This document shows, one piece after another, positions 52,501 through 64,000 of a DNA stretch of 64,000 nucleotides. The stretch lies in contig JAILWY010000016.1 of NCBI GenBank assembly GCA_022113835.1, forward strand, positions 6,417,501 through 6,481,500, given 5' to 3'. The stretch's first letter is position 1. Every line of letters starts with the position of its first letter. Position numbers and translations under genes: made by a program. The DNA is from Atopsyche davidsoni. Its lineage: Eukaryota > Arthropoda > Insecta > Trichoptera > Hydrobiosidae. Below the pieces are notes generated by a model, which did no database searches, had not been told where the DNA came from, and saw nothing but the letters and a program-made list of their open reading frames with translations.

Positions 52501-55500
52501 GTAAGAATAATAACAGACATGGAAAATTTATAAAGGCTTTAGAAACGAAAGATATGCTTATGTTATCATCCGGTTAGTCACATAATCCAAGTGAGCCTCT
52601 TCAATGGTTCATTGTGTAAATGTTTTGTCATTTTGACGCCCGCCGTGAGTCTTCAATGATGAATGAACGCTCGATTGTAATTCTCTACACCACAGTTACA
52701 TGACCTGCTAGCCATCAGACCTGGCACTTGTCTTATTATTATCAATAAGACAAAGAGGTGTACGAGGTTTTTATGATTTAAATTGTGACATGAGATATCG
52801 ACTGCCTAGCGCGATCTTTTACTCCCTTATTATGTTTATCATGATGTCGTTTCTGTAGCCTCTCGTGTCGCTTCAAAATATATGATATCGACGTAACTTT
52901 ATGGAATATCCTACCAAAATTATTTATATTTTGTTTAAATAAAAAAATCAACTTGTTATTTAAAAACCTGTATAAGAAGTATGGTTCAAAAATTATTTTT
53001 AACTGCAAAATAAAAACGAATGCTTAACAGTGTTTATTTACATTTTTCCTACTATATTTCATGTTGAAATTTTAATATGGGTGTTACTCAATATATTAAG
53101 TGTTTTTCGACAAATCAACATGGCGTTTCACTTTACAGTGACCTCTCGAGCTTCTTCTGGAGCTTTTAACCTGAAAACGAAGTGATGGGAGGATCTCCGG
53201 AGCCTTGTTCTTGGGCGGCTGACCCCGCAGCGCCTATTCTTCTCTAGAAAGCAGCCGAGCACTTGTCCGTTGAGTCCAAGCTGAACGCTTGTCACACCCG
53301 CAAGCTTTATACATAGTAAAAACATAACTAAAACTTTAGAAATAAAGTGAATAATTTTTTAAATAAAATTATCGTTCATGTATGTAGACATTTCTAATCT
53401 GAATGCTTTGGTGTGCCTATGATACGATGACCGTTCAATGTTGATCTGAGTAAAATCGAGCCTTGTTTTTTTTATTTTAAAATTAATTTTATATTAATTA
53501 ATTAGAAATATTTTTTGCTGATTAAAAAAACGATGAACGTTAATTTCTATTCATTGCATTTGGTGCGATGATGGCGAGTATCGCCAGCGTCCACGCCGCT
53601 AGTTGTTCTGCAAGAAAATGCGATTAGAAATTCAAGAAATACATTAACAATGCGTAAATGACTATTCAGGTGTCTGCTGGTAGTGAAACTGAAACTGTGA
53701 TATGCTGTTTACTTTGTTTATTGCTATAATCTCGGAATAAAAAGCTAAGATACCTGTTATAATATATGATAATATACGTGGTATTTGCAAAAAGTATTTT
53801 CACACTTAAAGATTTACAAATACGTCGCACATAAATATATCAATGCTTAAGACGTAGAAGTGGTGTTTTTAATCTCATTGTTAAATTTTTACTTTGTATT
53901 ATGACAATATGGCATTTTTTTAAAAATACATTTACTTTATTGTATATAAGTACAAATTAGCGTGTACATACTTTTAATATTATTCTGGCGGTAGAAATAT
54001 TCATATCTAATAAATCTTTAAATAATTATTTACTTTTGAGTAAAATGTCAATGAGACTGCTTATATATGAGATTTAAGGCAGTCCACCTTAACATTACCA
54101 TCGCCGAATAATGAAAAAATAATTAGGATGCGAAAATAATATGCGTAAGACGTTTATTCACATAAACAATGAACAGAAATAGTTCACATCATACGCAATT
54201 GTAGAAACATGCCAACTCTCATATGTGCGGTATTATTGCGTGGCTTTTGTGTCATCAGCATCTAAGGCGCCCGACTGTGTCGGATGAATTTTGTGGTTTG
54301 CCCGCGATCCAAAGCGGATTATCCCAACGAAAGTGCAACCCGCGATCATTAACGAGATCAATTTTCCGGTGCGGAAATGCCTTCATCGTTAAATCGATCT
54401 ACTTTCAATTTTATAACTCGAGCATACCCGGTAGTCGGCCGCATAATATATTGTACGCGTTCGTATGTGTCTTCTTACTAACTATCGTTAGTTTGAAATT
54501 GAGTGCACATTTGCTGGAGCATCTATTTTGATTTTATTTTTGACAGAATGACGAGAATTTGGTAGTATTCTGTGATAAAAATATTTAAAGTTCCAGGGAA
54601 ATAATTTATTTCAAACTTGTTTTAAAGCATGTTTTGAGATGTATCCAAAAATACGGGAGTTTTGTAATAGTCTGGGATTCGGAAAACATCCTCAAGTTAA
54701 TCATCACAATCAACATGTTTTTAACAACTTTCGGCTATTAAAAACATGCCTTTGCGTGCATTTAAAGAAGACAAACATCTTTTACTCTCAAAATAAAAAC
54801 AAATACCTCTTTATTTGGGTTTATTTTTTGTTATCCCCTAAAAAGGCCAGAGATCCCCGTATTGCAAACGAAATTGCGACGAGTCAAAGTAAAACTCGAA
54901 CATTACAGCACTGCTCAATCATTTTGACAATTTTCTTAAAAATTGCAACGTTAAAAATTGCCTTCAAATTCTTTTATATGATAAACTTTTATTCACAAAA
55001 TTATTTTAAAATTTTCATATGATTATATAAAGCAAACAGAGAATGTGAAAAATTAGAGTAGAAAAATATGCGTATTTCATTATTAAATTGTAAAACACAA
55101 ACACACACACACACAGTAGTTTTTGATGATATTAGAAAGGATGAGATAATAAAATTTGTAATAAAAATTTAAACTTAGTATTTAGTCGAAAATATTTGCA
55201 CGATGATCGAAGCCGTCGTACTTTCCTTCGATTTAACAAGCCACTTCAATTTCTTTTTGCTTGAATGCATTTTTTGTTTATTTTTTTATTCAATAAAAAG
55301 CTCTAAAAAATTACGAGCTCGTAAATCAAGATATTTTCTAGCGTGCCGAAAAATATTTTTAGTAAAAAAGGCAAAAAATTGAGGAGCTTGACGTCATAAT
55401 GCAGCAGCGTGTCGGGCACACGCTCCACGAGGAATGCCATACCCGTGACCTGCCGGGTCACCTGTAGAGCCAGTCAAATTAAACAAAAAAAAATTAATCT

Positions 55501-57290
55501 CAATTGTTAATATATTTTACTACCGCAATGAATATAAAAACAAAACTATAAGTCCAAGTATTGAGCTGTACAAATCAATGTATTTATCTGGCTTGATATA
55601 AGTTGTGAATACTTTGTAACGAATATTTTGCAAGTTTGTTTGTACGTACTTTGTTTTTTTTCTTCTATAATGGTACTTACGTGTAAGTTTGTGAATACAT
55701 CCTTTCATTTGATAATATACAGGGTTGTTTTAAATGTGCCAGACTACTTGGTTATATTGGCTGCATATCGTGTCACTCTTAAAGTATGCATGCGACTTGA
55801 TTTTGTCAGTGCCTCTCCCCGTTGGAATTTATACCTTATTTTTTTAAATATTTATTTTATTACCTTATAATGGTCCAATTGTTGACAAGCTTTCACAATT
55901 CTTTCAAGCAAACTCTTCTTATTTTATCAATGCCATTACCAAAACATTACGACAACTTACAATACAACCGAAAAACACCGTTATCAAAAAAATCCTTTAA
56001 TAAATATTGCAATTATTTGTCCTTTTTGTTTAGCTGCGACTGTTTCAACGAGTAATATTGGAAATGAGCACTCTGAAATATTTTCCTTTGCTATCAACCA
56101 AGTAGATATATATGGCTTCTTACGATTAAAAAGCTCATAAACTTCTAATGCGCTCGTTAACCTATAGGAAGCGTATAATCAATTTATGGTATTATTCTCG
56201 TATGTTGGAAAACTAATAAAGTCATAAGAAATAGATAACGGTAGTAATTTTTCTGGATAGGACAAAAAGAAAATCACGCCAACATAATTATCATCTGATC
56301 ATCAATTAACACTTCCGGTGTTTACCCTTGCCTAGTCGTGGGGTGTTTCTCAATTTCTCGTCGTTAAATTATTATATTATTTTTTTCTCCGTTTACAAGT
56401 GGTTTAATATTAATAATATTCGTTGTGATTTTTGTAAATAAAACAATTCAAATCAGCTGTAAATAAAGTTTTTCCTGAGATTTTAATATGCTAGACTTTA
56501 GTATTATTATATGTAAATATCCCCATGGAGTATCTCTTCAGGCACCTTGTACCACGAGAACAAAAATGACTTTCAGATCAATGGTTTTGATACAGCGCTA
56601 TCCTATTGTAAGGTGGCTTCTTTTTCTTCTGAACTATTAATCTCTTAATTTGATGGTTAAAAAGTAATGAGTTACTCTCAAACAATAACCGTAATTTAAA
56701 ACGAGGTACAACAAAAGGGCGTGCGCGGTGAATAACTGAATACATACTAATTTCCATTATGCCAAAGTATGTTAATTGTGTTGTGATTCCTCTTGTTCTG
56801 TTTTGTCCACATTCAAGGTCGACAATGCGGCTTCTCTGCTACGTATAGTAAAACTAACTCAGACAATGAAAACAGACAGATCCGCGACACATATAATATG
56901 TATGGTAATGTAAGCTTCGAATTAGTAGCCGTCCACCAGTGTTGCTTGCTACTTGCGTTGAAATATAGTATAAATGTTTGGACAGGTCATATTTTTTCTC
57001 AAGCTTTAAAGAAATATAACGCTAAGTAGTATGCCCTAAGAATTGAACTTATTTCCAAGATCTATTCAAAATCAGGCGTTACACTAAAAGCATCATATTT
57101 TTATTTATTTTTCATTACATATGGTGCTCATTAAATATGAAAAAAACTATGCGGTGTTTATTATTTAAGCCTTAGATAGTCCATCGTACAAGATGATAGA
57201 TTTATCTGAATAGTATCAACCCAACTTTAAAACATCTTGCGTCAGTATGAGTATTTTAAAGTACACGTTTAATTGTGTTTTTATTCACAG
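49566..57290. other. AT-rich noncoding DNA with scattered islands
   Basis: No gene recognised. GC-richer islands: 50140-50250 (GGGCGGCGGAGATAAGG), 51630-51790, 51990-52150, 53130-53300, 54220-54470 and 55380-55470. A short (AC)n array is at 55101-55115. The longest frame of the window (127 codons, 54639-55022, +) is AT-driven and lysine/asparagine/phenylalanine-rich, with no domain. Confidence 0.45.
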
Positions 57291-57380
57291 CGTGTGCGTG
57301 GTTAATGACGGTCACCTCGTGGCAGGTGTGATTAACTCTCCCCGGGAAATGTCGGTACAGTTAAGACTATCGCGGGACAG
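57291..57380 (+). CDS. Candidate internal coding exon, gene unknown
   Basis: A 90-base block bordered by a good acceptor (TTTTTATTCACAG, ending 57290) and a strong donor (CAG/GTGAGT at 57381). One frame is open throughout, giving VCVVNDGHLVAGVINSPREM and about nine further residues; it enters and leaves in phase 2, so the exon could be included or skipped without changing frame. GC content is well above the flanks. No family is recognised and no partner exon was found, so it may instead be a conserved noncoding element with chance splice-like edges. Confidence 0.3.
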
Positions 57381-60300
57381 GTGAGTGGCAAATTACACGC
57401 GCACTCGGGATGTATGATACGCCGTATGAGGGAATTACAATGTGAAAGAATTCTGCGCCCATATTGCGGGTTCATACGCAGGCAGTACCAATTTACCCTC
57501 TTGAGGCGTTGCTTTCATCCGCACATAAATAAATCAACGTGCAGTCTTTATAAATGATTTATAGGAGGTAATTAATTATGTGTTAATTTTAATTTTTGTG
57601 CTCTGCCAACTCAAGTTGAGCTAATGAGTGATGGCTATCATCAGTCGCCTCTGACTGTGAGCTTCACTCCTTCATTCTAAACGCTCACCGAATTATGCAC
57701 GGGTCTTTAATTTAACGATAAAAATAGACAAATTGATGTAGCTGACAGTTCACACAGTGAAAAAAAAAATTTCTATATAAAACTGCATATTAATAAAATT
57801 CAATCTGTTTTTCTACATTAAATTTTTTTTTGTATCTTATAGAAATTTCTGTTGGTATAATTTAACCTCAGGATTGGTACTAGCAACTTACAAATGTTAA
57901 AGAAGAGTATAAGTTGAAGCTATCAGAATTATAGCTATTCAGAACTGAAAACAAAATAAGTGCGTACTTTACAAATAAAATTAAAAAAATTATTCGAGCT
58001 GTAAGTTAGAATTCTATTTACATGTAACATTTATTTTTGAACCTAAAAATAATTATAGAGAATACTTGATTTCCTCATAAATTTTGTTACGCATTTTTTT
58101 AAACTGACGATTTTTGTGTGATTTATCAAATTAAACACATTATCCATTTGAAAAAAATAACACGATTTATTGGAATTTTAATTAAATTTGTCTTGATTTT
58201 GTCCCACTGCCGTTTCTCACGAAGAAAATATAAACAGCACGTTTCTTCGGAGCTGACCCACTCCGGCTGTCTAGCTGTTATTTTCCCTGTGCTGAAATAT
58301 TTCAATTACGTGGCATTAACAAGATGATACACTTGGTATTTTAAACTCTAGATATCTGTCAGTTACACCGGACTTCAGACTTCACACCTGACCATCGGAG
58401 TTGTAATCGCTTTTGTCATAATATGCTGTCGGACTAGATCATTTCTGACTAAGTGATACAACAACCATCATTGTTTTTTTTTATTTGTAAACTATGTAAT
58501 TTAAAACATACGAAATTAATATTATGTTGCAATAAATAGTATATTGCCACAATTTTTCAAATTAATTTATAAACACTGGTTCATTATTGTAACAATCAAT
58601 ATCACTTTGATTTTATTTCCCAGTTTTCAAAAAAATCTGATCTTTAAATAATAACAAGAAGCTATAAAATCTGTCTAGATTCTTTGTATTTCATAGTTTA
58701 TTTTGCAGTCTGAAGTGCTTCGTTTTTTTATTTTGCTATATTGCGATGATCAAAACCAATTTTGCATGCAATCAATGCAGTTTTATAACCCGTTCAATAA
58801 ATAGTTTGTCTCGTTTAAAACCGTAAATTTTTTAAATGACTTAATGTTACTTATTTTCACAACCACCTCTCAAAAATATAACTTTATTTTTTATTTTGAA
58901 AAATATTTTTACTATATCTGGATTGATGTAAAAAATATTTATAGGCAAAAAGTTTTAACAGTAGTTTCATTTCCTTTTTTTGTTTTGATATTGTAGTTAC
59001 TTTGAATAATGCGTAAAAAACCTGAGCACAGTTCCAACATTTGCATTAATTTGCATGGCTACTAACTTTCCTTACATGGTGACCTTAATTGAGTCATTAA
59101 AAGGGTTTACTCAACAAAACGTTAGCCTGGACTGTGGTGAAGCGGCATTTTTTTTTTACTTTTATTAGAAAGTAGCGAAGCCCATAGTGGCGACGGCGAA
59201 TGAGATACAGATTGTCTTTACAGGTGAGACGAGCAATGAGTGTCATTAGTACCATTGGTTTTTTAATTAAATTACAATACAATAATTTTATACATTATTA
59301 TTGACTGCCACTTTCTTTTTATATCTTATTTTATAATTTTGATTGTAAACACGCCATAAAATGGTTGATTAAATTTTGAAGATATTGATTTGTTATTGTA
59401 GTATGTTATCATTTACATTTATAATAAGCAATACTCGTATTGTATCGATAATAAACCAAAATTTATATTATATTTTCCATATGTTTTTATTGAAACATTC
59501 TTATGTAAGTATATTTAAGAGCCAAGTTTTATAGATGCACGAATAAGAAAGTTTAACCAAAAGCATTTTCCGCATTATGCACTAACACGTGTTTATCGAA
59601 TATGAAACATTTAGGTAATTAATTCACACAAGTGGTGATACACATTAAAAAAGGATTGCTGACAGAAAAATTTAAAAATAGTATCGTAGTCGGAGTCAAT
59701 GAATTTGACTGTCCTAGTAAATATAGAGATCATTCTTAAATGTTGATTGATCATCGATAAAATCTTATTATAATTTAAAACCGGTACCATAAAAAGTATG
59801 TATTTTTTCTCTGTGAAGAAATCAACACGCAAAAAACTTTATTATGAGTGACGCAAAGAGCATTGATTAAGTTTTCATAGTAATGTCTAGTTGCCTATTC
59901 ATGTCTATTTTGGGTCGGTAAAAGGTGCTCAACGCCTGGGTAGACGGGAAACCCGAGAGCCAATAATTCAGTTTCCAATCTTCACCATATCGATATAATA
60001 ATATTAATGGTATTACTTACAGAAATTGGTTTTTAAGTAGTGACACAAAATAAATTACTCGTTGAGTAATAGTATACTCGAATTACCAAAACCACACCGC
60101 TTGCATTAGTTTTTAAAAATAATTGGATCGAAATTTTAATCGTGACAAAATCATTTTAATTTAATCAAGCTGACATAATAATTTGGTTTCATTCTCAATA
60201 AAATTTATATAAATTTTTCATTTCTTGCGTATAAAAGAGGCCTGAATGCAATTATTTTCTGTTTAAGATAATAAGGTCGTGATTACTACGAGGATCTGTC

Positions 60301-61555
60301 TTGCATACAAAAATATATGATCTTTTATGTCTCAATACTTATATTATATATAGCTGTTTCTTATTTTAATTTATAAAATGACATTTTCAAGAAAGGTGAA
60401 ATTTTAAAAGTAGGTTCAAATTAAAGAAAATTTCTTAGTAATACCATATTTTTGTTAATGTCTTTGTATAAAGCATAGTGAAATCAAATCACTGTGATCA
60501 CATAGGTCAAATCACTTCAATGGTTATTTAATTACATTGATGTATATTTAAGATTGAAGAAAACTCACTTGAAATCAAATACAATAAATATCGCATATTT
60601 AGATAAACAAATAACAACTTATAGCAACAATCGGTTGTAAATAAACAAATATTATTTTTAAAATCATTATCAATTTAGCGGTATCTTTCTATAACAACAA
60701 AACTGACATTCTAAAATCCTCTATAATACTATTCATGAAATTTTTACTTTCCATATTGAAATTTATAAGTTCTCTTCGTTTGCATTAATTAAATATTTTA
60801 CGACTTTACAACTGTTTCGCATACGTAAAAATGTAAAAATAACAATGTAGGTCGTTTACTCGTCAGTGACCGACGGATGGTTGATCGGGACGTGCATGTA
60901 TAGTAAATGGTATTTATGATGTCTGATCGAGCACCGCCACTTGTGCCGCAAGGTCAAGAGTCCCTGATCTCCAAGGTCGGAGATCGCGACGATAATCGGA
61001 GGCCATTACTCAAATATTACATATTAAACCGTCAGCATTGCCGACCAAAATTGGCCGATTAAAACAGAGCATTCAGGTGAATGGGTTATTATTTATTGCA
61101 TTCGTGTGTCCGGCAATCTTAATTTATGATGCGTTAATTTCGCGCGTTAATAACCTTAAAAAGGTCGTTATTCATTCAATCAACTGTTAATCAATAAGTA
61201 AGTATAAGTTTAGACGCAAAAAAACGATAGGAGGCTTCTGACTCTATCGGTCATTATATGTTTGAGAAAGAAAGCACGAATATTGAGATTGAATACTCTT
61301 TTATCAGTTCAAACTATTTGAAGCTTATTTGAAGCGTAGTTTGACTCAAGACATAAAATTTCAAAATGAATAAAAAACTATTGCATTCGATCAAATCACA
61401 TATACAGTAACATCCTGCTGGAATCGTATAGTTCAGGGTAATTGATTCCTTCTTCAGATGATGCCGTCTTTTATGGGACCGTAGTACTGCGAAAGATGTC
61501 TTATTTCAATATTGTAGATGAGTGTTTTTTGAGTCCTTGTGATAGCGTAGGTAAA
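57381..61555. other. AT-rich noncoding DNA with candidate enhancers
   Basis: No gene recognised. Positions 57480-57600 combine TTTATAA, TTTATAG and TAATTAATTA, like clustered homeodomain (Caudal/Abd-B and Antennapedia-class) sites. Positions 60850-61200 are a site-rich island (AAGGTCAAGAG, GGTCGGAGATCGCGACGAT, TAATTTCGCGCGTTAATAA). Frames elsewhere are short. Confidence 0.4.
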
Positions 61556-61860
61556 TTGCGGTGCATCAGCTGACCCCTCGCCTCGGAGCCCACGACCGCC
61601 ACACATCTCATTCGCGCGACGGGCCCGTCACGTGTATCACCGGCCGCACGACACTTAACTCTTTCCCAGCGCTATTTAATAAGAGAGATATTAATGTGAC
61701 GAGGTATGGGTGCGTGCCTATTCTTCACTCTCCTTCCCACGACGTCCCACACAAGTGCAACCTTAGGGCTATCCACCGCGGAGACTTGCAAGCATTTGCA
61801 TATTAGCGCGGCATCGGCGGTGTCAGTGGCTCTCAAAGTCTACTGCGCTTCGATTTGCCA
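61556..61860. promoter_or_regulatory. GC-rich island, possible promoter or enhancer
   Basis: CpG-containing sequence with CCTCGCCTCGGAGCCCACGA, an E-box CACGTG (61629) and CACCGGCCGC. Two overlapping 81-codon frames cross it in different registers, as expected in GC-rich DNA; neither is recognised. Confidence 0.3.
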
Positions 61861-64000
61861 GGCACAGTCTATTGTTACGCATATTATTGTGCACCCATAT
61901 AATTGTAGAATGAATATTGCAACTGAATATTTCATAGAAAAAATAATATAATGTTTTTGGTTTCCGGGGCCTCGTCCGCCGTCCATAGTTTAAGAAGCTG
62001 CGCGAGTGCGAAAAGTTCATGATCCGGGACCGGATTGGTTTTTTGCAACTATTAAATTTTTAATAAAATGTGATGTTTTTATACTCTCTTTCCTTTCTAC
62101 ACAAGTATTGCGGAGAGATGAGCCGACCGCTTTTTTCAGATGACATGCGTCCGTTTGGCTCCGTGCGATCTTGGCTAAATAAATAGTAGGTGTGTACTTG
62201 TTTATAGAATTATAATTAAATTTTGAGATACCTTACCGAATTTGCTTTATTAGAAAGTTCAATACTTTCATGTTTTTTTTCCAGTGCGTATTTTGTTTCT
62301 GAATAATTACAATATCAAGAAACTTTTCATTACTTGAAGCGTATTAATTAGTAATTGGAATTGAAATATTTATAAAATTATATAGGTATAAAATTTCCCC
62401 GAATTGATTATAAGGTACTGGATGCATTAGATAGCTACCTTGTGTATATCAGTTTTATTTATTTGGCTTGCTGATAATGTGAGTGTCTGAATTCGTATTT
62501 TTTTCTAACTTAATTTTTAGAGTATAATTATACAACTTTAATCATGATAGGGAAAAGAATACATATTTCCGCATATTTATTTCTCTCTTAATGACTAATG
62601 ATTATAAGATTTCTAATTAAAAATGAAAACATTTTTACAATAAGAGTATATACCATTGAATAATCGACCGCCCAATCTCACATACAATTGGTTTAGTTTG
62701 GTACTGACTTTCATGGTTCAGTAAGCAATATGGATTATTGCACACATACTTACACTAAACTCAATTTCAAATATTATTATAATTATTTCCGCAAATCATC
62801 ACAAATAATCATAAAATCACTTAACTCTACAATCTATTTTAGAGCTTATGATATATTTATATTTTATAAACCAAACACTATGAATGTGACTGGCAATATA
62901 CGGGACATAAATAATGAGCAAATCAGGCGGCAGTTGTGTGAGAAAGTATAAATAACATTTATTGAGAGATAACTAATAAGTAAGAGTTGTGGAATGATTA
63001 CGAGTAATTTGCGTCTCATCTCTGCAGCTTTATCGTTGCCCTCCGGTTACGGTGTAGTAAAGCCCGAGGCTGCTTGGGTGCAGATTGCCTAATGGCTTGG
63101 ACATGAACTTGGGGAAATCATACGCGCTTCGGACCCCATGGGTAAAGGTTTACTTAACTGTTAGTAATTTAGTGAAATTTACATGATGTATGCATTGTTG
63201 ATATTTAAAGATTACATAAACTCGGCATCGCTCTAACCATCGACTATTACTTACTGCGTGTATCAAATCTGTAGAATAAGACGCTGATCTACACAAAAAT
63301 ATTTATTTCACAGATTGTCAAATCATATGATTCGTTATTGGTTTTGTATTTTTAAAGAAAATTTGTACAGTACCTTATAAATAATTAAGTTTTTCAAACA
63401 TTTTCATAAATTAACTTGATGGGATTATTTATCTTCTGTAAGGTATCGAATACTTAAGTTGGGTCAACTTTTAATAAACTGCTTAGGTTTTTTTTTTAAT
63501 GCGTACAAGACATTTTACACACCCTTAGTTTTTTTAGAGGAACTTTTTTACAAAATTATTTCTCTTTACGATGTGTTATTTTACCTTTGTAATAATTTTA
63601 TGTTTTATATAAAAAAAATAAAAGAGTGTGAAATCAATCTAACATGAATAATTTGATTCGTAGCTTTCAATTAATGATTATTTAGCATTAAATAATTGAA
63701 TAATATTTTTCATCGCTCATACCTATAAAATGAATTAAACTACGATCCTTGCTGGAGTTAAAAAATGTATGAAAGCTGTGAAACGAGTTTCTATTTTCAT
63801 GCAATTTAAAAAAAGAGAGTAAGAATAAAATAACAGCCTGCAAGACTGTATGAAAGTTCTTTACGTGAAGGGATTTAATGAGCTTTTGAGATAAAATTGC
63901 TTTTAAACTTTAAATATAAAACCACACTGAATCTTCAAAAAACCTTATTTTATTAATCACGCCAAACACTTAATTGGTTATTTTTTCTCGTGATTGAATT
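61861..64000. other. AT-rich noncoding DNA
   Basis: No gene recognised. Small GC-richer patches at 61960-62040, 62110-62180 and 63020-63150. The latter includes CCGAGGCTGCTTGGGTGCAG. Nothing else is supported. Confidence 0.5.

Noticed and set aside
54223..54531. 102-codon + frame
   Set aside because: Overlaps a GC-richer noncoding-like island; the translation mixes unrelated composition and has no recognisable domain.
54639..55022. 127-codon open frame, the longest in the window
   Set aside because: AT-driven composition (many K, N, F, I, Y), no domain, no splice context and no start context. A frame this long can arise by chance in 64 kb of AT-rich DNA read in six frames.
55719..55745. Possible transposon terminus (CAGGGTTGTTTTAAATGTGCC)
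   Set aside because: Looks like a generic terminus, but no inverted partner or target duplication was found.
61402..61425. Second pogo-like end (CAGTAACATCCTGCTGG)
   Set aside because: Only the first few bases match the MITE at 11052 and no partner end is found nearby.

Overview
This looks like nuclear DNA from a moth or butterfly (Lepidoptera). It is strongly AT-rich, has spliced genes with GT-AG introns, and carries several decayed copies of the short retrotransposon tail with a CAGCAGTGGAC / CCACTGCTG core that is common in lepidopteran genomes. There are TA, CA and poly-T simple repeats and several DNA-transposon remnants. No bacterial, organellar or viral gene organisation is visible.

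Only one protein-coding gene can be identified with confidence: a complete six-exon RNA polymerase subunit gene, RPB5 (POLR2E/RPABC1), at 19188-20994 on the + strand. It encodes 210 residues, carries the family signature, and has a polyadenylation signal at 21037. About 350 bases upstream, at 18593-18838, lies a GC-rich segment with a splice-donor-like end on the minus strand. It may be the first exon and promoter of a gene transcribed leftwards, which would make this a divergent pair.

The rest (about 19 kb to the left and 43 kb to the right) reads as intergenic or long-intron DNA. From left to right: a diverged direct repeat pair (1350-1765 and 3573-3950) and two GC-rich segments; a 187-bp almost perfect palindrome beside CA/TA microsatellites (6250-6436); a retrotransposon tail (10062-10106); a candidate enhancer (10480-10770); a pogo/Tigger-like MITE with perfect ends and a TA target duplication (11052-11424); RPB5; small foldbacks (22031-22310); a hAT remnant that still carries the C-terminal part of a transposase on the minus strand (26049-26469), followed by a second hAT-like end with a GC-rich body (26602-27127); three copies of an unnamed interspersed repeat (29452-29873, 37721-37930, 42531-42921); a tRNA-like SINE head (46023-46130); a 70-bp TA array (46866-46935); a possible decayed coding segment (49153-49565, minus); and a lone exon-like block with good splice sites (57291-57380). 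Short GC-rich islands rich in transcription-factor-like sites are spread through the AT-rich background and are the best candidates for regulatory DNA.

No new multi-gene system was found. The observations most worth checking are the perfect 93-bp-arm palindrome, the hAT transposase remnant, the possible divergent promoter at RPB5 and the lone exon at 57291-57380.
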